Shown: piece after piece, positions 52,426 to 59,986 of the stretch
Numbering within the stretch: position 1 is the stretch's first letter
How the letters are laid out: each line of letters starts with the position of its first letter
Notes under the pieces: generated by a model
What the model was told of the DNA's origin: nothing
The model's database searches: none
What the model saw: only the letters and a program-made list of their open reading frames with translations
Assembly: GCA_002471225.1 (NCBI GenBank)
Contig: DKPO01000030.1
Location: 1-64,000, forward strand
Direction of reading: 5' to 3'
Length of the DNA: 64,000 nucleotides
From: Porphyromonadaceae bacterium UBA7332
Lineage (GTDB): Bacteria > Bacteroidota > Bacteroidia > Bacteroidales > UBA7332
Position numbers and translations under genes: made by a program

Positions 52426-52908
52426 CTACTTGCTTAAAACTTTAATAGGATGCTCTTTCGCATTTACACCTTCAATAACTTGAGTTACCACGCCATTTTC
52501 ATTTACTACAAATGTTTTACGTTGAGTAAACAAGCCTTTTCCGACACCGAAACTATTAATGATACTTTTTGCCGTATCGGCAATAATGGCAAATGGCAGG
52601 TTATAATCTGAAGAAAACGTCGCATGAGACCGTTTGTTGTCAGAGCTAACGCCAATAATAGTAAACCCATTGTCTTTTAACTCCTTATAATTATCCCTGA
52701 AGCTACATGCCTGAGCTGTGCATCCGGGAGTATTATCCTTAGGATAAAAATATAATACATACTTCTTTCCTTTGAGTAATTTTGAGTCTATTACTCGTCC
52801 GTTCTGGTCTTCGCCATGGAACGGAGGAGCCTTATCGCCAACCTTTACCTGTGCTGGTACCGATGCTATACCTAGCATGACTAATACCGATGTTAAAAAC
52901 GCTTTCAT
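52426..52908 (-). CDS. exported PrxQ/Bcp-type peroxiredoxin
   Basis: 160 aa with a signal peptide (MKAFLTSVLVMLGIASVPAQ), so it acts in the periplasm. Peroxidatic Cys63 in PGCTAQAC and resolving Cys68 five residues on are the PrxQ arrangement; YFYPKDNTPG is diagnostic. It is the downstream twin of the cytosolic peroxiredoxin (52956-53420), 47 bp apart on the same strand. A periplasmic copy would need an exported thiol reductant. The two proteins share the motif order over their full length. Confidence 0.9.
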   Translation of the reverse strand: MKAFLTSVLVMLGIASVPAQVKVGDKAPPFHGEDQNGRVIDSKLLKGKKYVLYFYPKDNTPGCTAQACSFRDNYKELKDNGFTIIGVSSDNKRSHATFSSDYNLPFAIIADTAKSIINSFGVGKGLFTQRKTFVVNENGVVTQVIEGVNAKEHPIKVLSK

Positions 52909-52955
52909 GTCGGAAATGATTTAAGAGGTGATTTATTATAAGAGTAATGCCCTGA

Positions 52956-53420
52956 TTATCCTAAGATTTGTTTTGTATGCTCTTTGGTTTTAACCTTCTC
53001 AATGATGTCAGTAATGATTCCGTCTTCATTGATTATATAGGTTTTACGCAAAATACCCATTGATACTTTCCCGTATAATTTTTTCTCGCCGTAGGCGTTA
53101 TAAGCTAACAGAATATTTCTGTCAGTATCAGCAATAAGCGGAAATGGCAGGTTTTGTTTCTCTGCAAATTTCTTATGTGAAGCCACACTGTCTGCGCTGA
53201 CACCGATTACTGCATAACCCTCTGCAATAAATCTTTCGTAATTATCCCGCAAGTCACAAGCTTCAGCCGTACACCCAGGGGTATTGTCTTTCGGATAAAA
53301 GTATAGAACGACCTTTTTACCTTTATACTGATTTAAAGAAATCGGATTATTGTCTTGGTCAACGCCTGTAAACTCCGGGGCTTTATCGCCTATGCTTAGT
53401 GTTTTATATTCTTCTGTCAT
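52956..53420 (-). CDS. bcp: thioredoxin-dependent thiol peroxidase (PrxQ/Bcp)
   Basis: 154 aa, no signal peptide, so cytosolic. It reduces hydrogen and alkyl peroxides using thioredoxin. Peroxidatic Cys50 and resolving Cys55 in PGCTAEAC. ASHKKFAEKQNLPFPLIADTD and RKTYIINEDGIITDIIEKV are typical. A TATATTTG -7 box lies at 53480-53487. First gene of a two-gene unit with an exported homologue. Confidence 0.94.
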   Translation of the reverse strand: MTEEYKTLSIGDKAPEFTGVDQDNNPISLNQYKGKKVVLYFYPKDNTPGCTAEACDLRDNYERFIAEGYAVIGVSADSVASHKKFAEKQNLPFPLIADTDRNILLAYNAYGEKKLYGKVSMGILRKTYIINEDGIITDIIEKVKTKEHTKQILG

Positions 53421-53479
53421 AACTCATTCTAATATATGGTTCTTTAAAGTCTAAACAGTTAATATGTTTAGTTAGTTTT

Positions 53480-53487
53480 CAAATATA
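53480..53487 (-). promoter_or_regulatory. -7 box before the peroxiredoxin pair
   Basis: TATATTTG on the minus strand, matching TAnnTTTG, about 60 bp before the bcp ATG. Confidence 0.5.
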
Positions 53488-53732
53488 GAAAAGATTATCC
53501 TTACCTGTTTAAAATTGTTTGCCGAATTTCCATTTTTAAATTGTGACCTGTTTGGAATGTACGATTTTTTAATTTGATCTTTTAGAAGTAATGTCTATGA
53601 GTGATGAAGATCTGCATTAGCTATATTATCAGGGCGTTCTTATTTTTTTCTTCTGATGAGTAATTTTTACTAAGGAGCGAATAATTTTTTTCTGTACTCA
53701 GATTAATTGTTTCTAAACTGCGAATAATTAGT

Positions 53733-53820
53733 GCGGTGTACGTCGCGCAAAATTGCGATGTAGGTCGCACAAAAGTGCGGAGTAGGTCGCAATTTTGTGC
53801 GACCTACAGTTAACAAATTA
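53733..53820. repeat. four 22-bp units (GCG-GTA-CGC), homologous to 36906-36993
   Basis: Units start at 53733, 53755, 53777 and 53799. The last two form a perfect hairpin, GTAGGTCGCA (53782-53791), loop ATTTTG, TGCGACCTAC (53798-53807). GTAGGTCGCAC at 53760-53770 pairs equally well with 53797-53807, so alternative folds compete. The units, their order and the flank GTTAACA match the array at 36.9 kb, with scattered and partly compensatory base changes. Confidence 0.8.
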
Positions 53821-53996
53821 ATACAGGTGAGTTCTTGCTTAGTTTTAGTTGTTTAATTAATTGTTTGTGAGTTGTTTATGTTTAATTTGTAGGGTGTGAA
53901 ATCATAAATTCCTTGCATTTTATTTTTTTTGGTAAGGAGGTGTTCTGTAAATTGTCTGAAAGATGGCGCTTTGATATCAAATAAGGTTTTATTATT

Positions 53997-54081
53997 GGTG
54001 CTGATTGGGTGTCGATTGAAAAGATTGAATCGACACCCTTATTTATTTGAATCCGAGAGGCTTGAGAGGTTGGTGTCGATT
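53997..54081. repeat. second copy of the 21-bp repeat with hairpin
   Basis: 53997-54017 is identical to 160-180 at the other end of the window. It runs into an inverted AATCGACACCC copy (hairpin), and GGTGTCGATT recurs at 54072-54081. Confidence 0.75.
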
Positions 54082-54092
54082 AAATATAAAAA

Positions 54093-54129
54093 ACAAGAGA
54101 CGATTCAATTAACTTGAACCGTCTCTTGT
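54093..54129 (-). terminator. terminator after the ABC-F gene
   Basis: ACAAGAGACG and CGTCTCTTGT arms (one internal mismatch, then TTC/GAA) with an A-run on the left, that is, a T-run on the minus strand. Confidence 0.75.
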
Positions 54130-54149
54130 AAATATTCCGATGGATGGAA

Positions 54150-55766
54150 TTATTTTTTATACATTTTCTCGCGTAGAGTTTTGATTTCATCGCTTGTAAT
54201 GTAATCATCATAATCCATCATTTTATCAATGATTCCGTTTGGTGTTAACTCGATAACACGGTTACAAACCGTTTGGATAAATTCGTGGTCATGAGAAGAC
54301 ATAAGGATATTTCCTTTAAATCCTTTCAATGTATTATTGAATGCCTGAATAGATTCAAGGTCAAGGTGGTTTGTCGGTGAATCCAATACTAAACAGTTAG
54401 CATTTTTCATCATCATACGTGCGATCATACAACGCATTTTTTCACCTCCAGAAAGTACACTTGCTTTTTTAAGGATCTCTTCACCAGAGAATAACATTTT
54501 ACCTAAGAATCCTTTGATATATAAATCGGTTGTATCCGTAGAGAACTGGCATAACCAGTCAACCAGATTCAGGTCTGTATCGAAGAATTCAGAGTTATCC
54601 AACGGTAGATAAGCAGGCGTAATTGTAACACCCCATTCGAATGTTCCGGCATCAGCTTTATCTTCACCCATAATGATGTTGAAGAATGCTGTCATAGCAC
54701 GAGGATCTTTAGAGATAAACACGATTTTATCGTCTTTCTCTACCATGAAGTTTACATCCTTGAATAAAAGCTCTCCTTCGATATTCTTTGTTAAGCCGTG
54801 GATCTCAAGAACTTTATTTCCCGGGTCACGGTCCGGAGTAAAGATAATACCCGGATAACGGCGAGAAGAAGGTTGGATCTCTTCGACATTCAGTTTTTCC
54901 AACATTTTTTTGCGGCTTGTTGTTTGTTTTGATTTGGCAACATTGGCGCTAAAACGTTGAATGAATTCCTGAAGCTCTTTACGTTTCTCATCAGCTTTCT
55001 TATTTTGCTGTTGTTGTTGACGTAGTGCCAACTGGCTTGACTCATACCAGAATCCGTAGTTACCTGCAAATAATTGTACTTTCCCGAAGTCAATATCTAC
55101 GGTGTGAGTACAAACTGAGTCCAGGAAGTGACGGTCGTGGGATACAACTAATACAGTATTTTCAAAATCAGCCAAATAATTCTCTAACCACATTACGGTT
55201 TCGATATCCAAATCATTGGTAGGCTCATCTAATAATAAGTTATCAGGCTTGCCAAATAATGCTTTAGCTAATAATACACGGACTTTTTCTTTACCACTTA
55301 AGTCTTTCATTAAAGTATAATGAATATCTTCTTTGATACCTAATCCGCTTAAAAGCATAGCAGCATCACTTTCAGCATTCCATCCTTCTAGCTCAGCAAA
55401 TTTTTCTTCCAGTTCCGCAGCGCGAATACCATCTTCGTCAGTGAAATCCTCTTTGCAGTAGATGGCATCTTTTTCTTTCATAATATCCCAAAGAACAGTA
55501 TGCCCCATAAGTACTGTATCAAGAACAGTGAAATCATCGTAAGCAAAGTGATCCTGGCTTAAAACAGAAAGGCGTTCACCTGAACCTAATTGGATTGTAC
55601 CAGTTGTCGGATCGATTTGTCCGCTGATAGCTTTAAGCATAGTTGATTTACCTGCACCGTTAGCACCGATAATGCCATAACAGTTTCCCGGAGTGAATTT
55701 TAGATTAACGTCTTCGAAAAGTTTACGTTTTCCAAACTGAATACCTAGATTAGTAACTGTAATCAT
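54150..55766 (-). CDS. ABC-F ATPase (YbiT-like) with a degenerate second ATP site
   Basis: 538 aa, two ATP-binding cassettes without membrane domain, of the ribosome-associated ABC-F type. Cassette 1 is canonical: Walker A GANGAGKST (34-42), LSGKEKVRVLLAKAL and LLLDEPTNDLD. The linker (about 240-300) is charged and helical. In cassette 2 the Walker A position reads FISKDPRAMTAFF, without the GKS/T, and Walker B reads LVLDSPTNHLD, with Ser for the catalytic Glu, although the signature LSGGEKMRCMIARMMM is intact. One functional ATP site is thus predicted. Such proteins act in translation or antibiotic protection. Monocistronic. Confidence 0.9.
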   Translation of the reverse strand: MITVTNLGIQFGKRKLFEDVNLKFTPGNCYGIIGANGAGKSTMLKAISGQIDPTTGTIQLGSGERLSVLSQDHFAYDDFTVLDTVLMGHTVLWDIMKEKDAIYCKEDFTDEDGIRAAELEEKFAELEGWNAESDAAMLLSGLGIKEDIHYTLMKDLSGKEKVRVLLAKALFGKPDNLLLDEPTNDLDIETVMWLENYLADFENTVLVVSHDRHFLDSVCTHTVDIDFGKVQLFAGNYGFWYESSQLALRQQQQQNKKADEKRKELQEFIQRFSANVAKSKQTTSRKKMLEKLNVEEIQPSSRRYPGIIFTPDRDPGNKVLEIHGLTKNIEGELLFKDVNFMVEKDDKIVFISKDPRAMTAFFNIIMGEDKADAGTFEWGVTITPAYLPLDNSEFFDTDLNLVDWLCQFSTDTTDLYIKGFLGKMLFSGEEILKKASVLSGGEKMRCMIARMMMKNANCLVLDSPTNHLDLESIQAFNNTLKGFKGNILMSSHDHEFIQTVCNRVIELTPNGIIDKMMDYDDYITSDEIKTLREKMYKK

Positions 55767-55861
55767 TTTTATATATGAAGTTAGATTTTTAGAAAGGGAG
55801 TTAACTGTTTTTCTATCTCAAAATAAATGGATAAAAATAAACAGAGGGCTAAATACGAGAA

Positions 55862-55887
55862 AACCCCCACAAATGACTGTGAGGGTT
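55862..55887 (-). terminator. terminator of the tRNA-Phe gene
   Basis: On the minus strand AACCCTCAC pairs with GTGGGGGTT (one mismatch) six bases beyond the tRNA, followed by TTTT. Confidence 0.6.
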
Positions 55888-55893
55888 GTTTTG

Positions 55894-55966
55894 TGGTGCC
55901 ACCAGGAATCGAACCGGGGACACAAGGATTTTCAGTCCTTTGCTCTACCAACTGAGCTATGGCACC
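55894..55966 (-). tRNA. tRNA-Phe (GAA)
   Basis: 73 nt on the minus strand beginning GGTGCCATAGCTCAG. The acceptor stem GGTGCCA/TGGCACC is perfect, the D-loop reads AGCTCAGTTGGTAGAGC, the anticodon loop CTGAAAA gives GAA, and the T-arm has GGTTCGATTCC. The 3' CCA is not encoded and must be added. A full consensus promoter is at 55987-56018, so it is transcribed alone. Confidence 0.97.
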
Positions 55967-55986
55967 GTTGTTTCTCAATTGCGTTG

Positions 55987-56018
55987 CAAAAGTATGGCTT
56001 TTTTTTTAATCCTCCAAA
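55987..56018 (-). promoter_or_regulatory. promoter of tRNA-Phe
   Basis: On the minus strand TTTG (56018-56015), 20 bp, then TACTTTTG (55994-55987): the best promoter match in the window. Confidence 0.75.
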
Positions 56019-56218
56019 TTTAGACTGATGTTTTTTTTAATATCTATAATTAACCGCTTGTATCAGAGAGGAAAAAATAGATGAAAAATAATTTTTTATT
56101 AGTGAATAATAAGGAGCTATTTTGCTTTTGTTTGTTTATTTCTATCCCAATCGTAACTTATTTGCACCTTCTTAGCTCAAAAAAAGAAAAAATTCTTTCG
56201 TTGTTTGAAAAAAGAGAA

Positions 56219-56226
56219 TAATTTTG
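56219..56226 (+). promoter_or_regulatory. -7 box before the TPR lipoprotein gene
   Basis: TAATTTTG matches TAnnTTTG and gives a leader of about 95 nt. TTG/TTTG words lie 12-15 bp upstream, closer than usual. Confidence 0.45.
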
Positions 56227-56327
56227 CGACTTGCAAAGCTTATGGTTTTCAATTAATCAACACAGAACCATTTTTTTTCAAAAGATTATTTTAGAGAATA
56301 ATAAATACCAACTTAATTTTCAAAATC

Positions 56328-58016
56328 ATGATTAGAAAACTTTACTTGCCATTATTAATGGCTGTTTTAGTTGCTTTCACGGCATGTAGCAAGAAAATGG
56401 GTCCATTAAGCCCAGACATGTTCAAAGTTAACCCTTCTCCACTAGAAGTTAAAGGTGGAAAAGTTAACGCAACAATTGACGGTACGTTCCCTGAGAAGTA
56501 CTTTAATAAAAAAGCTGTAGTAACAGTAACTCCTGTATTGGTGTTCAACGGACAAGAAGCGACTTCTGCTCCGATGACTTTCCAAGGTGAGAAAGTAAAA
56601 GGCAATAACAATACGATTGCTTATAAAATGGGTGGCAAATACACTATGCCTGTTTCTTTCAATTATGTTCCGGCTATGCGTAGCTCAGAATTATTCTTAG
56701 AATTCAAAGTGAAAGTGAAATCAAAAACTTACACTTTGCCTCGCGTAAAAGTTGCTGACGGTGTTATCTCAACAGAGCAAATGTCAAGCGCAGCTAACGC
56801 AAATCCTGCAATCGGTGCAGATAAATTCCAAAGAATTATCAAACAATACCAAAGAGCAGAGATTTTATTCTTAATCCAACAAGCAAACTTGCGTAACGCT
56901 CAGTTGAATTCTCCTGAGATGATTGCTTTGCAAGATTCAATGAAAGCTGCAGTTGCTGCTATCAACAAAGAGTTGGTTAACCTTGAAATTTCTTCTTACG
57001 CTTCTCCTGACGGACCATGGCAGTTGAATGATACTTTAGCTAACACTCGTGAGAAAGTGACACAAAAGTATATGCAACGCCAAATGAAAAAGGCTAAATA
57101 CGATACTGAAATCGAAGGTAAATTCACAGCTGAAGACTGGGAAGGTTTCAAAGAATTGATGGAGAAATCTGATATTCAAGATAAAGACCTAGTTTTACGT
57201 GTTCTTGCTATGTACTCAGATCCTGCAGTACGTGACGAAGAAATCAAAAAAATGTCTTCTACTTTCGGTGTAATCGCTAAAGAAATTCTTCCTAAATTAC
57301 GTCGTTCTAAATTGACTGCTACAATCAATTTGATTGGTAAATCAGATGAAGAAATCGCTTCTTTAGCTAATTCAAATCCTAGCGCATTGAACGTTGAAGA
57401 ACTTCTTTATGCTGCAACTTTGATCAACGCTGACAGATGGGCTATCTACCAAAAAGTAGCTGACATCTATGCACAAGACTTCCGTGGTTACAACAATTTA
57501 GGTATGTTGGAATTCGAAGCTGGTAAATTAGACAAAGCTGAGCACTACTTTAAAAAAGCTGCTTCAATTGCTCCGACTGCTCCTGAAGTTCAAATGAACC
57601 TTGGTTTGATCGAACTAGTAAAAGGTCATAACAAAAAAGCTGAAGAATATTTCGGTAAAGCAGCAGGTGCTGAAGGTTTGAATGAAGCTCTTGGTATCCT
57701 TTATACTCAAAACGGTGACTATGCAAACGCTGTTCGTTCTTTTGCTGATGCAAAATCTAACAATGCTGCAGTTGCTCAAATCTTAGCTAAAGAATACAAC
57801 AAAGCTAAAACAACTTTATCTGCTATCGAAAATCCAGATGCAACTACTTACTATTTGATGGCTGTTGTTGGTGCTAGAACTAACAATGAATCAATGGTTA
57901 TCAACAACTTGAAAGAGTCTATCAAAATGAACTCGACTTTTGCTAAGTTGGCTGCTACGGATCTTGAGTTTGCTAAATTTGCAAACAACGCAGAATTCGT
58001 TAAATTGGTGAAATAA
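56328..58016 (+). CDS. abundant TPR lipoprotein with OmpA-like segment
   Basis: 562 aa. Lipoprotein signal with Cys20 (VAFTACSKKMGP). The N-terminal part (about 30-150) is beta-rich. The middle has a stretch resembling the OmpA C-terminal domain (about 215-260: NKELVNLEISSYASPDGPWQLNDTLANTREKVTQKYMQ), which in other proteins binds peptidoglycan. TPR repeats follow (about 385-465: YNNLGMLEFEAGKLDKAEHYFKKAASIAP and NLGLIELVKGHNKKAEEYFGKAAG). Codon use is as biased as in frdA, implying a major envelope protein. Anchoring of the outer membrane to the wall or a scaffold role is inferred; I do not recognise a named family member. Confidence 0.85.
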   Translation: MIRKLYLPLLMAVLVAFTACSKKMGPLSPDMFKVNPSPLEVKGGKVNATIDGTFPEKYFNKKAVVTVTPVLVFNGQEATSAPMTFQGEKVKGNNNTIAYKMGGKYTMPVSFNYVPAMRSSELFLEFKVKVKSKTYTLPRVKVADGVISTEQMSSAANANPAIGADKFQRIIKQYQRAEILFLIQQANLRNAQLNSPEMIALQDSMKAAVAAINKELVNLEISSYASPDGPWQLNDTLANTREKVTQKYMQRQMKKAKYDTEIEGKFTAEDWEGFKELMEKSDIQDKDLVLRVLAMYSDPAVRDEEIKKMSSTFGVIAKEILPKLRRSKLTATINLIGKSDEEIASLANSNPSALNVEELLYAATLINADRWAIYQKVADIYAQDFRGYNNLGMLEFEAGKLDKAEHYFKKAASIAPTAPEVQMNLGLIELVKGHNKKAEEYFGKAAGAEGLNEALGILYTQNGDYANAVRSFADAKSNNAAVAQILAKEYNKAKTTLSAIENPDATTYYLMAVVGARTNNESMVINNLKESIKMNSTFAKLAATDLEFAKFANNAEFVKLVK

Positions 58017-58029
58017 TAAACCAGTATAT

Positions 58030-58070
58030 AAAAGGAAGTACTTCTCTATTCAGGGAAAGTACTTCCTTTT
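58030..58070 (+). terminator. terminator after the TPR lipoprotein gene
   Basis: AAAAGGAAGTACTT and AAGTACTTCCTTTT, a 14-bp stem followed by T's. Confidence 0.85.
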
Positions 58071-58142
58071 TTCTTTTGTATGCAGTTACAGTTTTAACAC
58101 ATTATTCTCCGTTGTTTTACTGTAATTAGATTTTACTTTTTA

Positions 58143-58150
58143 TAAATTTG
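58143..58150 (+). promoter_or_regulatory. -7 box before purC
   Basis: TAAATTTG matches TAnnTTTG, about 47 bp before the purC ATG; no clear -33 element. Confidence 0.45.
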
Positions 58151-58196
58151 TGCTTTCAAGCTGATATTCTTTTTCAATCAATAATAGATTCAAAAA

Positions 58197-59144
58197 ATGG
58201 GTGCTTTAACTAAAACAGATTTTAATTTTCCAGGACAGAAAAGTGTTTATCATGGCAAAGTTCGTGATGTTTATAAAATCAACGAAGAGCTATTGGTAAT
58301 GATCGTAAGCGATCGAATTTCGGCATTTGATGTTGTATTGCCTAAAGGGATTCCTTTTAAAGGGCAGATGTTGAATCAAATTGCATCGAAATTCTTAGAT
58401 GCTACTAATGATATTTGTCCGAACTGGAAATTAGCAACTCCGGATCCAATGGTTACTGTAGGTGTACAATGCCAGTCATTTCCGGTTGAGATGATTGTTC
58501 GCGGTTACTTATGCGGAAGTGCATGGAGAGCTTACAAAAGCGGTGTAAGAGAGATTTGTGGAGTTAAACTTCCTGAGGGAATGAGAGAAAACGAGAAATT
58601 CCCAACACCTATTATTACTCCGACGACAAAAGCCGAGCATGGCTTTCATGATGAAGATATTTCAAAAGAAGAAATTTTGAGTCAGGGATTGGTTTCGCCG
58701 GAAGATTATGCGATTCTTGAAAAATATACAATGGCTCTTTTCCTTCGCGGTACAGAGATCGCAAAAGAAAGAGGCTTGATTTTGGTTGACACGAAATACG
58801 AATTTGGAAAACATGACGGAACGATTTATCTGATCGATGAGATTCATACACCGGATTCTTCACGCTATTTCTATGAAGAAGGCTATATGGATCGTTTTGA
58901 GAAAGGAGAGCCACAACGTCAGTTATCTAAAGAATTCGTTCGTGAATGGTTAATGGAAAATGGTTTCCAGGGAAAAGATGGACAACAGGTACCTGAAATG
59001 ACCGATGAAATTGTAAAAGGAATTAGCGAAAGATATATGGAACTTTTCGAAAAGATTACAGGAGAGAAATTTGTTCCTGCTTCAGAAAAGAACATAGCAG
59101 AGCGTATTGAAAAAAATGTGACTGCTTATTTGCAAAGTCTGTAA
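58197..59144 (+). CDS. purC: phosphoribosylaminoimidazole-succinocarboxamide (SAICAR) synthase
   Basis: 315 aa, the longer form of the enzyme. It joins CAIR and aspartate with ATP in purine biosynthesis. Diagnostic stretches: GKVRDVYKINEELLVMIVSDRISAFDVVLP at the start, FPVEMIVRGYLCGSAWRAYK, TTKAEHGFHDEDIS, and DTKYEFGKHDGTIYLIDEIHTPDSSRY. Cytosolic. Single gene between two terminators; no other pur gene is near. Confidence 0.96.
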   Translation: MGALTKTDFNFPGQKSVYHGKVRDVYKINEELLVMIVSDRISAFDVVLPKGIPFKGQMLNQIASKFLDATNDICPNWKLATPDPMVTVGVQCQSFPVEMIVRGYLCGSAWRAYKSGVREICGVKLPEGMRENEKFPTPIITPTTKAEHGFHDEDISKEEILSQGLVSPEDYAILEKYTMALFLRGTEIAKERGLILVDTKYEFGKHDGTIYLIDEIHTPDSSRYFYEEGYMDRFEKGEPQRQLSKEFVREWLMENGFQGKDGQQVPEMTDEIVKGISERYMELFEKITGEKFVPASEKNIAERIEKNVTAYLQSL

Positions 59145-59164
59145 AATACTAAAACCAAACATAT

Positions 59165-59192
59165 AAGGCTGTCCCGTTTGCAGGACAGCCTT
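59165..59192 (+). terminator. terminator of purC
   Basis: AAGGCTGTCC and GGACAGCCTT (10-bp perfect stem, 8-nt loop) followed by five T's, ending 14 bp before the aroE ATG. Confidence 0.85.
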
Positions 59193-59206
59193 TTTTTCTA
59201 TTGAAT

Positions 59207-59950
59207 ATGAAAAAATATGGCTTAATAGGTTATCCGCTTTCTCATTCATTTTCTCAAAGATATTTCACTGATAAATTTGAAAAGGAGCAGATTGATGCCG
59301 TTTATGACAATTATTCATTGTCGGATATAGAACAGATCCGCTCATTACTGGGCGATGCGCAGATAGGAGGTTTGAATGTGACTATTCCCTATAAGGAACA
59401 AGTAATTTCCTATCTGGATTGCTTGGATGAGACAGCAATGGAAGTCGGAGCAGTTAATGTTATACGGTTTGAAGATACATTAGCCGGGCGTCGGACTGTA
59501 GGTTGTAATTCTGACGTAACAGGTTTTCGAGAGTCAATCCGCAAATTTCTTAAACCGTATCATCAAAAAGCTTTAGTTCTAGGTACGGGAGGAGCATCCA
59601 AGGCTGTCGTTTTTGCCTTAAAGCAATTAGGGATTTCTTATCAATATGTTTCGCGCAAGTCCGATGCTGAAAATGGTATTATATCTTATGATGAACTATC
59701 CCGAAATGATATAGAAAATAATCTGATAATTATCAATACAACACCATTGGGGATGTACCCCGAAATTGAGACAGCACCCGCGATTCCATATGAATATCTG
59801 ACAGAGAAGCACCTTTTGTTTGATTTGGTGTATAATCCGGAGGTGACGCGCTTTTTACAATATGGAAAAGATGCCGGAGCAACATCAATCAATGGATTGG
59901 AAATGCTATATTTGCAAGCAGAAGCCGCTTGGATTTTTTGGAATAAATAA
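59207..59950 (+). CDS. aroE: shikimate dehydrogenase
   Basis: 247 aa. It reduces 3-dehydroshikimate with NADPH in the aromatic amino acid pathway. The shikimate-binding YGLIGYPLSHSFSQ at the N-terminus, GLNVTIPYKEQV with the catalytic Lys, NSDVTGF, and the Rossmann motif VLGTGGASKAV are all present; NTTPLGMYPE and NGLEMLYLQAEAAW close the protein. The ATG at 59207 is preferred to a TTG two codons upstream. With the purC terminator ending just before it and no promoter seen, its transcription may depend on readthrough. Confidence 0.95.
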   Translation: MKKYGLIGYPLSHSFSQRYFTDKFEKEQIDAVYDNYSLSDIEQIRSLLGDAQIGGLNVTIPYKEQVISYLDCLDETAMEVGAVNVIRFEDTLAGRRTVGCNSDVTGFRESIRKFLKPYHQKALVLGTGGASKAVVFALKQLGISYQYVSRKSDAENGIISYDELSRNDIENNLIIINTTPLGMYPEIETAPAIPYEYLTEKHLLFDLVYNPEVTRFLQYGKDAGATSINGLEMLYLQAEAAWIFWNK

Positions 59951-59986
59951 AAGAACACGATTAATTGCTAAAAATATATTTTAATT

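Larger units (their letters stand above)
53421..54149. other. large repeat-bearing intergenic region
   Basis: Contains the bcp -7 box (53480-53487), the 22-bp array (53733-53820), a 21-bp dispersed repeat with hairpin (53997-54081) and the ABC-F terminator (54093-54129). An open frame at 53929-54117 runs through the repeats and is not considered a gene. Confidence 0.65.
55967..56327. other. divergent intergenic region between tRNA-Phe and the TPR lipoprotein gene
   Basis: Contains the tRNA promoter and a -7 box (56219-56226) for the lipoprotein gene. The rest is very AT-rich, and no further feature was seen. Confidence 0.6.

Noticed and set aside
53733..53820. Plasmid-type iterons or a replication origin
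   Set aside because: The 22-bp period fits iterons, but there is no rep gene, and a homologous array lies elsewhere in the same chromosome segment.
53929..54117. Open frame of 62 codons on the plus strand
   Set aside because: It lies over the dispersed 21-bp repeat and the terminator hairpin, so it is most likely chance.
55781..55978. Open frame of 65 codons on the minus strand
   Set aside because: It is the reading of the tRNA-Phe gene and its flanks.
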